Origin: a virus
Length of the DNA: 51,637 nt
Direction: 5' to 3' (one strand)
Virus record (IMG/VR): IMGVR_UViG_3300050023_000090
Coordinates: 1 to 51,637 of that record
Positions 7,259-16,595 of the stretch are shown here, piece by piece. A program made the position numbers and the translations under genes. The notes under the pieces are model-generated. The model saw nothing but the letters and a program-made list of their open reading frames with translations, was not told where the DNA came from and did no database searches. The stretch's first letter is position 1. Each line of letters begins with the position of its first letter.

Positions 7259-9841
7259 ATGAAACGCTTTTCCCGAAATGGAATCTCGCTATGCTCTAAA
7301 TGTGCATTACGCGACAGGCCCCGGGTGTGGGATGAGTATCCTGAAGACGGAACCTGCAACATCGCCTTGGTTGGGGAAAGCGCAGGACAAGTAGAAAGTG
7401 AGAGGAAGCGCCCCTTTGTGGGTCCCGCGGGAGGAACCTTGAACATGGGCCTCCACGAAGCGGACCTTCCTCGGCAGCGTCTCTACATTGCAAACCTTGT
7501 AAGTTGCCATCCCCCCGACGATGACCTCGACTCTTACGAAGGACAGGAAGCCTTGAAGTGCTGCGCTCCTGGATTCAAAGCGTCGATGGCAAACGCAAAA
7601 AAGAGGGGTGTCAAAGTCGTGATGCCCCTTGGAAATAATGCTCAGAATCACGGCTTTGGCATCACGACAAAGATCCACAAATCTCGCGGCTCCGTCTATG
7701 AGAAGGACGGGTTCCTTATCATTCCCACTTTCCATCCCTCCTTTATTTTAAGGGGTGCTCGTGAAGAGGAGGGAACATGGATAGGGGACTTTAAGAAAGC
7801 GAAGGAAATTGCCTCCACAGGATGGAAACCTCCAAAGGAAAACTTTGATCTCTTCCCTTCTCTGTCTTCGCTCCAACTCTTTGCAGAAGAAGCCCTGAAG
7901 TACAAAGGTCCAATGGGTGTGGATCTCGAAACAACAAGTCTCTCTCCCGCAACGGGACGCATTGTCGTCATAGGACTTTCCATTCCCAAGCGCACTATTG
8001 TCATTCCCTTTCTAAAGCAATACGGATATGCCTACTGGCCTATTTCTCAGTTGAATGCGGTAAACGCAATAAATGCACGTCTCATGAGGGAGAAGGAATG
8101 CATTTTCCAATTTGGAAACGGTGTGGACCTGCCCTTCCTCTTCTATAATCGCTTCCCTGTTTTGAAGACTCCCCACGATGTTTGTATTGCTCATCATGTT
8201 ATTCATCCGGAAATCCCACATAACCTTGGTTATATCGTATCCGTATACGGCTCGACGCCTTATTGGAAAGATGACATGCTTCTTCGTGAAGAAACAATTC
8301 TCCAAATGGAAGACATTAAACTCAGGACTTACAACGCGCGAGACGCTGCGGTCCTTCTTGAAGTCCTTCCAGGGCTTCTTTCTGATCTTGACGAGTTTCA
8401 TCTTCGCCCTATTTATGAGGAAATCTCCCGTGAGTTGATCCTTCCTTGTCAGGAAATGAACACCAACGGAATGCTTGTTGATCAACCTGCGTTGAAGAAG
8501 TGGAAACATTCTCTCGTTGCGAAGAAAGCCTACTACAAAGGAGAGATTCATCATCTTTGTGCCCTTCATGAAGGTTTTTCTCTCACCTCTGACGAAGATT
8601 TGCGCCTCCTTGTTTACGGAGCAATAGCTCCTAAGTTCCTTCGCGCCCAGCGCGAAATGGAAGAATATATGGACGAAACTCGCAAGCGTCCCCTGAGAAG
8701 GGACACCGCGCGATACAGAGAAATAGGCAGACTTGTCTCCATCGCGGAGTCAACGCATCCTCTCTATCAGACAAAGGGAAAGATTCGTACTACAGACAGC
8801 GGAAAATATTCCGTAAAGGAAGAAGTCCTCCTCTCTCGAAGAATTGCTTGCAACAACAGGCTTCTTGCCATAGATGGATTAAAGCAAAAAGATGCCTCTG
8901 CCGAACGCAGAGATATTGAGAAGACTTTGAAGTTCTTCGAGCTTCTCCTCAACTTCAACGAAGTGGACAAGCTCATTACAACCTATACGAAGTTCCCTAT
9001 CTGGCCGGATGGGAGAGTTCACCCCATCTATTCCCCTATGGGAACGAACACGGGACGCCTTGCTTCAGAAAGACCCAATGGGCAGAACATTCCTGAAGAG
9101 GCAAGGAAGATTTTCTACACAAAGGGCCTTTTCGTAGGTCCTGATTTCTCGAACCTCGAAGTGCGTATCATTGCTTATGCTTCAGGTGATAAGGCTTTCA
9201 TAAAACTTTTCAAGAAGAACGGAAACGTGCACGATCAGAATACAATCGATCTTTTCGGGATCGACAAATCTTCTCCCATGTGGGACTTGGCAAGAAAAGC
9301 AGCAAAGAAGTATATGTTCGGAGGCAAAAGTTATCTTGGAAGCCTCTACAACATTTATACGAAGATGTTAATCGAGTGTCCTGATCTGAAAATTACTTTC
9401 GCCGAGCTGAAAAAACTCGATGCACGATTTGATTCAAAGCACCCTGAGATGATCGCCTATCAGAAGAGAATGCAAGAAATAGGGAGGACTGAACGCCGCG
9501 TAGAAAACGGCTTCGGTCGTGTACGCATCCTTCTTGGAGACGACTCTGACATAGAAAGAGAAGCGGTGAATACTCCCATTCAAGGAACAGGGGCGGACAT
9601 CACAAACAAGGCGATGATCGCAATTTACAAGGAACGCAACAAACTTGGTCTCAAGGCGCGTTTCTGTCTCCAAGCGCACGACCAACTTATGATGGAATGC
9701 CCCAAGTCCGAACTCGTTCAAATCAAACGCATCATGAGGAAGCACATGGAAATGACCCATCATCTCTGGGGCCGCGATGTCTCCTTCCCGATTGAAATGA
9801 AGATCGGTACGAACTGGGGCGACCTCAAGGAGACGAAATGA
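7259..9841 (+). CDS. uracil-DNA glycosylase (family 4-like) fused to family A DNA polymerase
   Basis: An 860-residue replicative polymerase. Residues 1-190 look like a family 4 Fe-S uracil-DNA glycosylase: C12, C15, C83 and C101/C102 as cluster ligands, GESAG plus RPFVGPAGG, and FHPS near residue 160. Residues about 215-380 are a 3'-5' exonuclease: D221 and E223 in VDLETTS, GNGVDLPFL, and YNARD. The polymerase follows, with DFSNLEVR (D629), the O-helix RKAAKKYMFGG with F687 at the position of E. coli 762, and HDQ at 807-809. ATG 7259 has GGAGG five bases upstream. All catalytic residues seem present, so it should replicate, proofread and recognise uracil. Confidence 0.93.
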   Translation: MKRFSRNGISLCSKCALRDRPRVWDEYPEDGTCNIALVGESAGQVESERKRPFVGPAGGTLNMGLHEADLPRQRLYIANLVSCHPPDDDLDSYEGQEALKCCAPGFKASMANAKKRGVKVVMPLGNNAQNHGFGITTKIHKSRGSVYEKDGFLIIPTFHPSFILRGAREEEGTWIGDFKKAKEIASTGWKPPKENFDLFPSLSSLQLFAEEALKYKGPMGVDLETTSLSPATGRIVVIGLSIPKRTIVIPFLKQYGYAYWPISQLNAVNAINARLMREKECIFQFGNGVDLPFLFYNRFPVLKTPHDVCIAHHVIHPEIPHNLGYIVSVYGSTPYWKDDMLLREETILQMEDIKLRTYNARDAAVLLEVLPGLLSDLDEFHLRPIYEEISRELILPCQEMNTNGMLVDQPALKKWKHSLVAKKAYYKGEIHHLCALHEGFSLTSDEDLRLLVYGAIAPKFLRAQREMEEYMDETRKRPLRRDTARYREIGRLVSIAESTHPLYQTKGKIRTTDSGKYSVKEEVLLSRRIACNNRLLAIDGLKQKDASAERRDIEKTLKFFELLLNFNEVDKLITTYTKFPIWPDGRVHPIYSPMGTNTGRLASERPNGQNIPEEARKIFYTKGLFVGPDFSNLEVRIIAYASGDKAFIKLFKKNGNVHDQNTIDLFGIDKSSPMWDLARKAAKKYMFGGKSYLGSLYNIYTKMLIECPDLKITFAELKKLDARFDSKHPEMIAYQKRMQEIGRTERRVENGFGRVRILLGDDSDIEREAVNTPIQGTGADITNKAMIAIYKERNKLGLKARFCLQAHDQLMMECPKSELVQIKRIMRKHMEMTHHLWGRDVSFPIEMKIGTNWGDLKETK

Positions 9842-9888
9842 AACTTCAAAGTGTCTTTCTTGTGCTCCGAAAAGTATAAAGGAGCCTT

Positions 9889-11280
9889 GTGGAAGCCCCC
9901 CAGCCTCTCTGCTATCAAGGCAAACCCTTCTGGGCCTGCGATACCTTTGACAGGTTCCTCCCCAAGACGCGGGGCTTCCTTAACGACTTCGTTCTTTCTT
10001 TGCGGGGCCAGGAGGTTCCCGTAGCCTTCTCTCTCTGGTCTGCGTTGGTTACGCTCTCCACCGCCTTGAAAAGGGAGACGTGGCTCAAGTGGTCTGAAGA
10101 TCCTCTCTATTCCAACCTCTATCTCGTCCTGGTGGCCCCGGCAGGAATGGCAAAGAAAAGCGTCCCCATCAATCTTGGGTGTCTTTCCCTTTCCGAGATG
10201 CCTGACTATTTCACCGACCTCAACATCTCCGCCATGAAACAAATAAGTGTCTTCCGTGACAAGATAACAGGAGAGGCCATCTCGAAGTTTCTCTCCAAGA
10301 AGATGCGCCCTCTCCACGTCAACCTCGTCGATAAGCACGGGAAACCTCTCCGTCTCACCAAGGGAGGCCCCATCGAAACCTATCTAAAGAGCGCCGAGGT
10401 CCTTCTCGTTGCCCCCGAGCTGGGAACGATGCTCTCCCGGGCCAAGTACAATGAGGACCTTATTACGACGCTCACCAAGCTCTACGACACTGAGAGTCCC
10501 TTCGAGAACACCACCGCGGGCGGGGGCCAGAAACGTCTCCCCCGTCCCTTTGCCTGTCTCCTCGGAGGGACGACCCCCTCCGCTTTGCGAGACTCCATCC
10601 CGAAGTCCGCCGTCGATGAGGGCTTCCTCTCCCGCCTCATCGTCTGCTACCAGCCCAAGGCAGCGAGCCTCTTTCATCGTCCCCGCCCCATGGACATTCC
10701 CCGCAAGGAGATCGCCTCCCGCCTCGCTTGGATTGCTCAGTATACCGCGGGCCAGTGGGACCTCACTCCCGAAGCGGATGCCTTCTACGAGAAGTGGTAC
10801 ATCCGGATTCACACCCACTACGATACGCTCCGCTTCCATCCCGCCCAGAAGTCACGCTTTGCCATCCACGTCCTGAAGGTCGCGCTCCTTTTCAGCGCCC
10901 AGCGCTATGAGAACCACCTTGACAAGAAGAAGAGGGTAATTGACCTTCAAGCCGTGAAGGAATCCATCGCCCTCGTGGAGGAGACGATGCAGGTCGCCGT
11001 TCCCCTCATCGAGGAGACTGAAGCCAATCCCGCTCAGCGTCTCCAGATTAGGATCTTCAAATACATCTCCGAGAGAAGGAGCGCAACCCGCAAGCAACTC
11101 CTCCAGAACGCCCACCTTACCTCTGGGGAGGCCACTGCCATCGTCTCTGACTTGTACCAAGCGGGCCGCATCAGGTGCACCTCCGGAAACGCCCCAACCT
11201 TCGACCTGCGCGAATCCTATTGCTCGGTTAAAGACGCCAAGATCAAGGGGAAAGAAGAAAAAGATGAAGCCCTCTCCTGA
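9889..11280 (+). CDS. DUF3987-like P-loop ATPase, replication-associated
   Basis: A 463-residue protein. APAGMAKKS (residues 83-91) is a Walker A variant and VLLVAPELGTML a Walker B-like strand, as in the DUF3987 family of phage and mobile-element helicase/primase-associated ATPases. The C-terminus (RKQLLQNAHLTSGEATAIVS) looks like a winged-helix DNA-binding domain. GTG at 9889 follows AAAGGAG after four bases. Position directly after the polymerase supports a replication role, perhaps as the helicase or its loader. No other helicase is apparent in the window. Confidence 0.7.
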   Translation: MEAPQPLCYQGKPFWACDTFDRFLPKTRGFLNDFVLSLRGQEVPVAFSLWSALVTLSTALKRETWLKWSEDPLYSNLYLVLVAPAGMAKKSVPINLGCLSLSEMPDYFTDLNISAMKQISVFRDKITGEAISKFLSKKMRPLHVNLVDKHGKPLRLTKGGPIETYLKSAEVLLVAPELGTMLSRAKYNEDLITTLTKLYDTESPFENTTAGGGQKRLPRPFACLLGGTTPSALRDSIPKSAVDEGFLSRLIVCYQPKAASLFHRPRPMDIPRKEIASRLAWIAQYTAGQWDLTPEADAFYEKWYIRIHTHYDTLRFHPAQKSRFAIHVLKVALLFSAQRYENHLDKKKRVIDLQAVKESIALVEETMQVAVPLIEETEANPAQRLQIRIFKYISERRSATRKQLLQNAHLTSGEATAIVSDLYQAGRIRCTSGNAPTFDLRESYCSVKDAKIKGKEEKDEALS

Positions 11281-11704
11281 CATCAGGCGCGTCATTGCCG
11301 CCTACAAGATGAATGGCTCCCTCCGCAAGACTGCTTCTGTTTTGAAACTGTCATTCTGGAAGACAAGAAAACTCCTGAAGGATTCAGGTTTCGTAGTGAA
11401 GCCACGCGGCGGCTTCTCTCATAAGGGCAAGCTGAAAATGAAACCTCGCGGAGGCGCCTTCGCTCGATGGCTCCGGGCGAATCCTGGTGTCAAGCTACCT
11501 CTGAATCTTGAAGAGATTGCAACCCTGACTGGATGCTCGAAGAACGCGATCAAGTGCAGTCTGTATCGGTTGAGAAAGAAGGGGAAGAAGATTCCTCTTT
11601 TGAGGAAGAGACGCCATCCTATTCCGAACGAATCGGCGCCGACATTAACGCCAGGAACGACTTCCAAGCATCCCCCTGCGAAGCGTACTCCTGCATCTTC
11701 ATAA
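11264..11704 (+). CDS. basic helix-turn-helix protein, 146 aa
   Basis: Two helix-turn-helix-like segments are visible: GSLRKTASVLKLSFWKTRKLL (residues 18-38) and LEEIATLTGCSKNAIKCSL (about 81-99). The tail is strongly basic and then proline- and threonine-rich. It may regulate the switch to late transcription or bind the origin. It overlaps the upstream gene by 17 bp and the oppositely oriented giant virion gene by 86 bp, being the last gene of the plus-strand block. Confidence 0.65.
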   Translation: MKPSPDIRRVIAAYKMNGSLRKTASVLKLSFWKTRKLLKDSGFVVKPRGGFSHKGKLKMKPRGGAFARWLRANPGVKLPLNLEEIATLTGCSKNAIKCSLYRLRKKGKKIPLLRKRRHPIPNESAPTLTPGTTSKHPPAKRTPASS

Positions 11705-14700
11705 GGGTCCTGATCTGGTAGTAGCCGGGCATCCCCACCGGGGGCTGGAACTCAAGCCCTTCTCCCTTGATGAGCTTGTTCAAATCAATCGGAAGCATCC
11801 GATTTAATTCGCCCCGTGCCTGCCGAGCGTTATAGTCTTGCCCAATCGAATGGACCAGATCAATAGCAAGGTTGAAGAAGGGTCCTCCTGTAAACTGAGC
11901 CGGACTCCATGGCAACCAATCTCGCGCTCTCATCCCTAACGCATATACTCCCGCCGCCATCGCCGTACTGTTTCCAATCCACCTTGCCGCAAATGCCGCC
12001 TTCTGCGCAGGTGTTGCGTACTTCCAAGTTTGGGTTACGAACGATACGTATTGCGCCGCAAACGTTCCATACTGGCCGAACATCTTTCCAATAACGCCAT
12101 GAAAAAGGATTGGTGACTGTTCACGTCTGGGAAGAAAGAGCGCCCTTTCATTCACGGCGTTCGCATAGAGGTGCCGTGCCGAAGCAAGTTTGTTCGTATC
12201 CGCCGCACCTGCCATGGTCATCTCTAAAATACGGGAGCTCATTTCGGGACCATAGAGGTTCGTTCCCACATATTCCGCGAAACGTTTTGCGTTATTTATG
12301 TCTACTGTTCCGAATGCTTTAATACCGTCATTGAACTTGTCAAAGCCTGCTTTATATCCCACGAACCTCGTGATGTCGTCTGCGGTTGTAAACATCGCAA
12401 GGGAAGAACCTGATATCTTTCCAAGAATATGTTCCGCATTTGAGAGTTGATTTATTAAAGGGGGGGCATGTTTGATGACCCCGAGCCTTTGGAGACCCTG
12501 ATAAAAAGCAGGGCCTTCTTTGGAAGCCGCAAACTGAATTGACTTTTTTAGATAATCGTTCCCAACAAGAGGTCCTACCGTCTGGTACATCTGGATTAGA
12601 TTCCTGATTGCATTATATGGGCGCCATCCAAGATGGGCTGTGTACGAGAGGGTATACAATGTTCTCAAAACATCTTGATGCGCCGCCTCGGCCTGTTCTC
12701 CTTTGTTGCGTCCAATCGATTTCAAGAACGCCGAACTCCAAGCCTGCATCATTTTTTCGGTATCTGAAAAGCCTCCTCCCTGAAGCATGTCGAGGAAACG
12801 CATGGTTCTCCAGCGGAGGTCAGGATCCATCCCAGGCCTGTTGAGCTGGGTTACGAGAGTCCGCCATGATTCCCCAGTGTACAGTTTGAGATGGCCTCTT
12901 GTGATATATTTTCTCATGACCGAGAAGACATTCGTATCGAGGGCGAATGAGATCAGATCGCTTGAGCGCATGTTCTCAAACCAAGCGGTCAACTCTTTCG
13001 GGACGGTGGATTTTCCGAACGCCTTCTCTAAGACACGCTCCGTCACTTCAGGTTGATTCAAGTGAAGAATGGAGCCTTCGTCCACCGCCGCGCGGACGCG
13101 GGACATATAGTTGAACAGAAACATATTAGGGTCCATTCCGAACTTTGCAAACAGACCCGCTGTATCGTTGGGACCCTTGCCCAGCATGGCCCTCAACCTT
13201 TCGACGACGGCCATCTCCTTCTCGCCGAGGCGGAACTTCTCCACAATCGAGGCGCGATTCTCGGGGTTTGTCTCCCCCATATAGTAGAGGATTCCCGCGG
13301 CGCTCTCCATTTGCCTCTTTCGATTCCCCCCCAAAGACTTCTGCATGTCGTCGATGAGTTCGAGGTATTGACCATCGTCGCGAAAAGCAAGCCGCGCCCC
13401 CGCATCCACGTCGTTGACGCTCCTCAAAATCTCGATATTCCCTGTCTTCTGGGCATGGGTTGTGACCCATCCTCGATAAGGCTTGATCGTCATGGAGATG
13501 CGCGACAGGAAGTTTGGACTCTGTACCTCTGGGGGCTTGTCTGTATATCTCGGCCGGTACTCTGAAAAGTCCAGAAGAGGCGCCCCCTCCTTGTAGTAGA
13601 GATGCGCATCCTCTCCGACAAGCTCAGGCAGGCTCGACGGTTCGGGGATGTCCTTCAATACTTTTCCAAGCTCCTGGAGGTTTGCCGCCTCTCGCTTTCC
13701 TCCCGCCATGTAGACGACATACTTTCCGCCCTCGTGGCGAAGGACGCCGCCTGCGCTCTCAATCCGATCCGAGAGATTAGACCACGACTTCCACTCTCCC
13801 CCTATAAAGGAGCGTGCCTCCTCCAACGAAGAGACAAGATGATCGACCCCGTAGGCGGGCATCTGGACCCGGTAGACGCCCTGCGACATCCACGAGACGG
13901 ATCCTTCACTTCCTTGGACGAGTTTCTTCGCGGCATTTTCCTTGGAGATGTCCTCGAAGTTGTCCAGGAGTTTCCAGATCTCTTTCGGCCCGCCCTTCAC
14001 GCCGATGCCCCCCACCTCGAAAGTGACCGCATCCGGGGAGAGCGCGACCACCTTTGGTGCATACTTGGAAGGAATCTTTTCAAGCTGGATGCCTGAGTTT
14101 TCAAGCAGTTCCGCCCCGCTTCGCCCTGTCGCGATGATCTTTCCGCCCTTTATGGCTTTCAGGTTTCCCTCTCCCCCAACGATGCGGACTCCCCACTTCG
14201 CCATGGTGACCTTGAGGGTTTGAGTAGTCATGTCAGCGACGGCGAACTTCCTAATCGTCTCCAAGGGGTCAAGACCTTGCGCATTTCTTGCGGCCCAGTT
14301 CTTGATCGCGGGGACCTCTTCAATAAGACCGGCAAACCACGTCTTGAGGTTCTTTATGTTCTGGGCGTCTTCGGGAAGAGAGACTGTCGTCTCTACCGTT
14401 TTTATGGTCCGAGTCGCCTTTCCCTCACCCGCAACGTGGTCTGCCAGTTTCCTTACAATCTCATCTGCCTTCACTCCGGGAGGAACAAGAAGCCTTATCC
14501 CGTCCTTCGTCTTCCTTACGATGACTTCTTTCGCATCCTGGATAATCGTGACTGCAACCCGGGAGTCCTTCGCCCCGAGCCGTTTGAGGAGAAGACTTCC
14601 TGCGCGGGCAAGATTCCCCGTATTGGAGGTGTCTTTCAGCAACGCCCCAAGAAGGGAGTTGTTCCCCTGTACGACTGCATCGGGGACGCTCCCCTTGAGG

Positions 14701-16595
14701 CCTTGAAGCGTGACGGAAACGTTCTCCTGCCTGATTGAAGAAGGGGCCTTGAAGCCGCTCTTCCCAGTAGCAGGAGAGATTGTGTTGTCAAGAATCTTGA
14801 TCTGCCTGTCTGGATATAACGCAAGAAGGCTTCCATCCGGAAGGTTTGCCGCATCGTATCCCGCTCTGCGAAGCTCGGTCGCGGCGAGAATGGGCTCCGT
14901 TTCTTTCGAGCCTGCGTCTATCGCGCGTTGCGCCCATGCCTGTGCCGCCTTGAACTCCTCTACCGGGGCGACCTTCCCCGCCGAGGCGAACACGTTTGGC
15001 GGCCCGCCTTCTTTCGAGAGCGGGATTGCATCCGATCCAGAAGGGAGAAGGGAGTCTTCAGCTTTGCGCACATATGATTCTTGTCCCTCATTGACTGAGA
15101 TCTTCCTCGTCCTGAACTTCTCCATCGTCGCTTCAGAAAGAGGAAGGTGGTAAGTATCAGCAACCGCATTTTGTCCAGCTCCCGTGAAAGAGCCCGCCTT
15201 GATTCCTTCGGCCTCGACAGGAGAGATACCAGGTCTCTTGTCCAGGGAAACGAACGATGCTTTTGCATCTCCTGGCTTCGCCGCCTTCAATGCATCCGTG
15301 ATTCCATCCTGGGCGTCCATCATCCTGACAAGGTGGCCTCTCAGGGGATCCAGTCTCAGCTCGTCGATATTGAAGAGACCCTTCCTCTCCCGAAGGTATT
15401 GCGTAAGGGCCTCATCGAGCTGGCCGAGGGTCTTTACCTCAACAAAGACACCTGGATCGGAAGGGTGCCTGACGCGGAATCCATCCGCTGTTTCCACCAC
15501 GTCAAGGCCGATGGACTTCGCCGCCATCACGGTCTTTCCCATCGGATCCCGCGCAGCCAGCTCAGGATTTTCGGACCATCTCTGCCACTCATGCCACGCA
15601 TTGATGTGATCTTGGACCGCGGGAGAGGCCGTCTCCAAAAGGGTCGGCGGCAAGTCACCCCTGTTCATGGTGCCTTCGTAAGCGGCCATCAATTCGGGAC
15701 CCATAGGGCCTCTCTTGCCCGCCGCGTCCGTCACGTAGAGGCTTGAGGAAACTTTCTCGGCGCTCCGTCCGAACGACTTCAAAACTGTTCCCGCCAACTT
15801 CAGGAACGGACCCCCCCATGCGAGCGCGTTCCAGAAGAGGGTGTCACCCGCGGCATAGGTGCCGAAAGTTTTTGCAACGTCTGAGATGGAAGTGTTGATG
15901 TTTTGATTGTTCAAGAGGCGCTGGACGTTTTCACTTATGACTCCCGTAGCGCCCATTCCCGCCATCTTTGCAACGTGAGGCGCGAGATCGGCAAGGCCCC
16001 ACCGGGCGAGTTGCATCTTCGTTCCTGAGGCGCCCAGCTTTGCCATGTTCGCAACGGTCCGCTCCGCCACACCTTGAAGACTTCCCGAGATTGCCGTTGT
16101 GGGAACAAGATGAGTTGCAATCGCATAAGAAGCGAGATCCGCGACAAACCCAAAAGGAGTCCCCAGCTTGGAAAGAGCCTTCGCAATGGGAGATAGGGAG
16201 GTGGAAGACTCGACCACATTATCGAGATAGGCGGACCCTTTTGCGGCATCCGATCCATAGAGCAAATCCCGCATCACTCCATCTTGGGGAGATATTTTTC
16301 CTATCAATCCGGAAACAATTCCCGCGAGGCCCATTCTTTTCATTGCATCAGTGGAAAACTTATTCAAAGCGGGAAGTGTCGCCATCTGCATGAACTTCTT
16401 CCCTATCTCGGGATTCTCAAACACGGGCGGTCTCATCTGGACTTTCTGCATGATGAGAAGTTTATCCGTTTCGGGGAGGTTTAGAAAACGTTGGTCTTTC
16501 TCAAACTGATTCGCGGCATACTTGAGCCTTATCTGCTGCTGGTCTGAGTAGGGAAGTTTCGCGAACCTTGGGTCTTTCTCGAAGGGGTAGTCCAC
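11619..16595 (-). CDS. giant internal virion/DNA-ejection protein, 1658 aa
   Basis: Size, position downstream of two other internal proteins, and absence of a tape-measure gene match the gp16-like ejection protein of podoviruses. The N-terminus has two copies of a short motif, FEKDPRFAKLP and FEKDQRFLNLP. The middle repeats a beta-alpha module with the pattern G-Y/F-R-V then SLEEA or LGQLDEA. The C-terminus has long amphipathic helices and hydrophobic stretches that could insert in membrane. I see no clear lysozyme or transglycosylase catalytic motif. The start is GTG at 16595, touching the stop of the preceding gene. Its 3' end lies antisense to the plus-strand helix-turn-helix gene. Confidence 0.75.
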   Translation of the reverse strand: MDYPFEKDPRFAKLPYSDQQQIRLKYAANQFEKDQRFLNLPETDKLLIMQKVQMRPPVFENPEIGKKFMQMATLPALNKFSTDAMKRMGLAGIVSGLIGKISPQDGVMRDLLYGSDAAKGSAYLDNVVESSTSLSPIAKALSKLGTPFGFVADLASYAIATHLVPTTAISGSLQGVAERTVANMAKLGASGTKMQLARWGLADLAPHVAKMAGMGATGVISENVQRLLNNQNINTSISDVAKTFGTYAAGDTLFWNALAWGGPFLKLAGTVLKSFGRSAEKVSSSLYVTDAAGKRGPMGPELMAAYEGTMNRGDLPPTLLETASPAVQDHINAWHEWQRWSENPELAARDPMGKTVMAAKSIGLDVVETADGFRVRHPSDPGVFVEVKTLGQLDEALTQYLRERKGLFNIDELRLDPLRGHLVRMMDAQDGITDALKAAKPGDAKASFVSLDKRPGISPVEAEGIKAGSFTGAGQNAVADTYHLPLSEATMEKFRTRKISVNEGQESYVRKAEDSLLPSGSDAIPLSKEGGPPNVFASAGKVAPVEEFKAAQAWAQRAIDAGSKETEPILAATELRRAGYDAANLPDGSLLALYPDRQIKILDNTISPATGKSGFKAPSSIRQENVSVTLQGLKGSVPDAVVQGNNSLLGALLKDTSNTGNLARAGSLLLKRLGAKDSRVAVTIIQDAKEVIVRKTKDGIRLLVPPGVKADEIVRKLADHVAGEGKATRTIKTVETTVSLPEDAQNIKNLKTWFAGLIEEVPAIKNWAARNAQGLDPLETIRKFAVADMTTQTLKVTMAKWGVRIVGGEGNLKAIKGGKIIATGRSGAELLENSGIQLEKIPSKYAPKVVALSPDAVTFEVGGIGVKGGPKEIWKLLDNFEDISKENAAKKLVQGSEGSVSWMSQGVYRVQMPAYGVDHLVSSLEEARSFIGGEWKSWSNLSDRIESAGGVLRHEGGKYVVYMAGGKREAANLQELGKVLKDIPEPSSLPELVGEDAHLYYKEGAPLLDFSEYRPRYTDKPPEVQSPNFLSRISMTIKPYRGWVTTHAQKTGNIEILRSVNDVDAGARLAFRDDGQYLELIDDMQKSLGGNRKRQMESAAGILYYMGETNPENRASIVEKFRLGEKEMAVVERLRAMLGKGPNDTAGLFAKFGMDPNMFLFNYMSRVRAAVDEGSILHLNQPEVTERVLEKAFGKSTVPKELTAWFENMRSSDLISFALDTNVFSVMRKYITRGHLKLYTGESWRTLVTQLNRPGMDPDLRWRTMRFLDMLQGGGFSDTEKMMQAWSSAFLKSIGRNKGEQAEAAHQDVLRTLYTLSYTAHLGWRPYNAIRNLIQMYQTVGPLVGNDYLKKSIQFAASKEGPAFYQGLQRLGVIKHAPPLINQLSNAEHILGKISGSSLAMFTTADDITRFVGYKAGFDKFNDGIKAFGTVDINNAKRFAEYVGTNLYGPEMSSRILEMTMAGAADTNKLASARHLYANAVNERALFLPRREQSPILFHGVIGKMFGQYGTFAAQYVSFVTQTWKYATPAQKAAFAARWIGNSTAMAAGVYALGMRARDWLPWSPAQFTGGPFFNLAIDLVHSIGQDYNARQARGELNRMLPIDLNKLIKGEGLEFQPPVGMPGYYQIRTLMKMQEYASQGDAWKSFLALMSAPIRSE

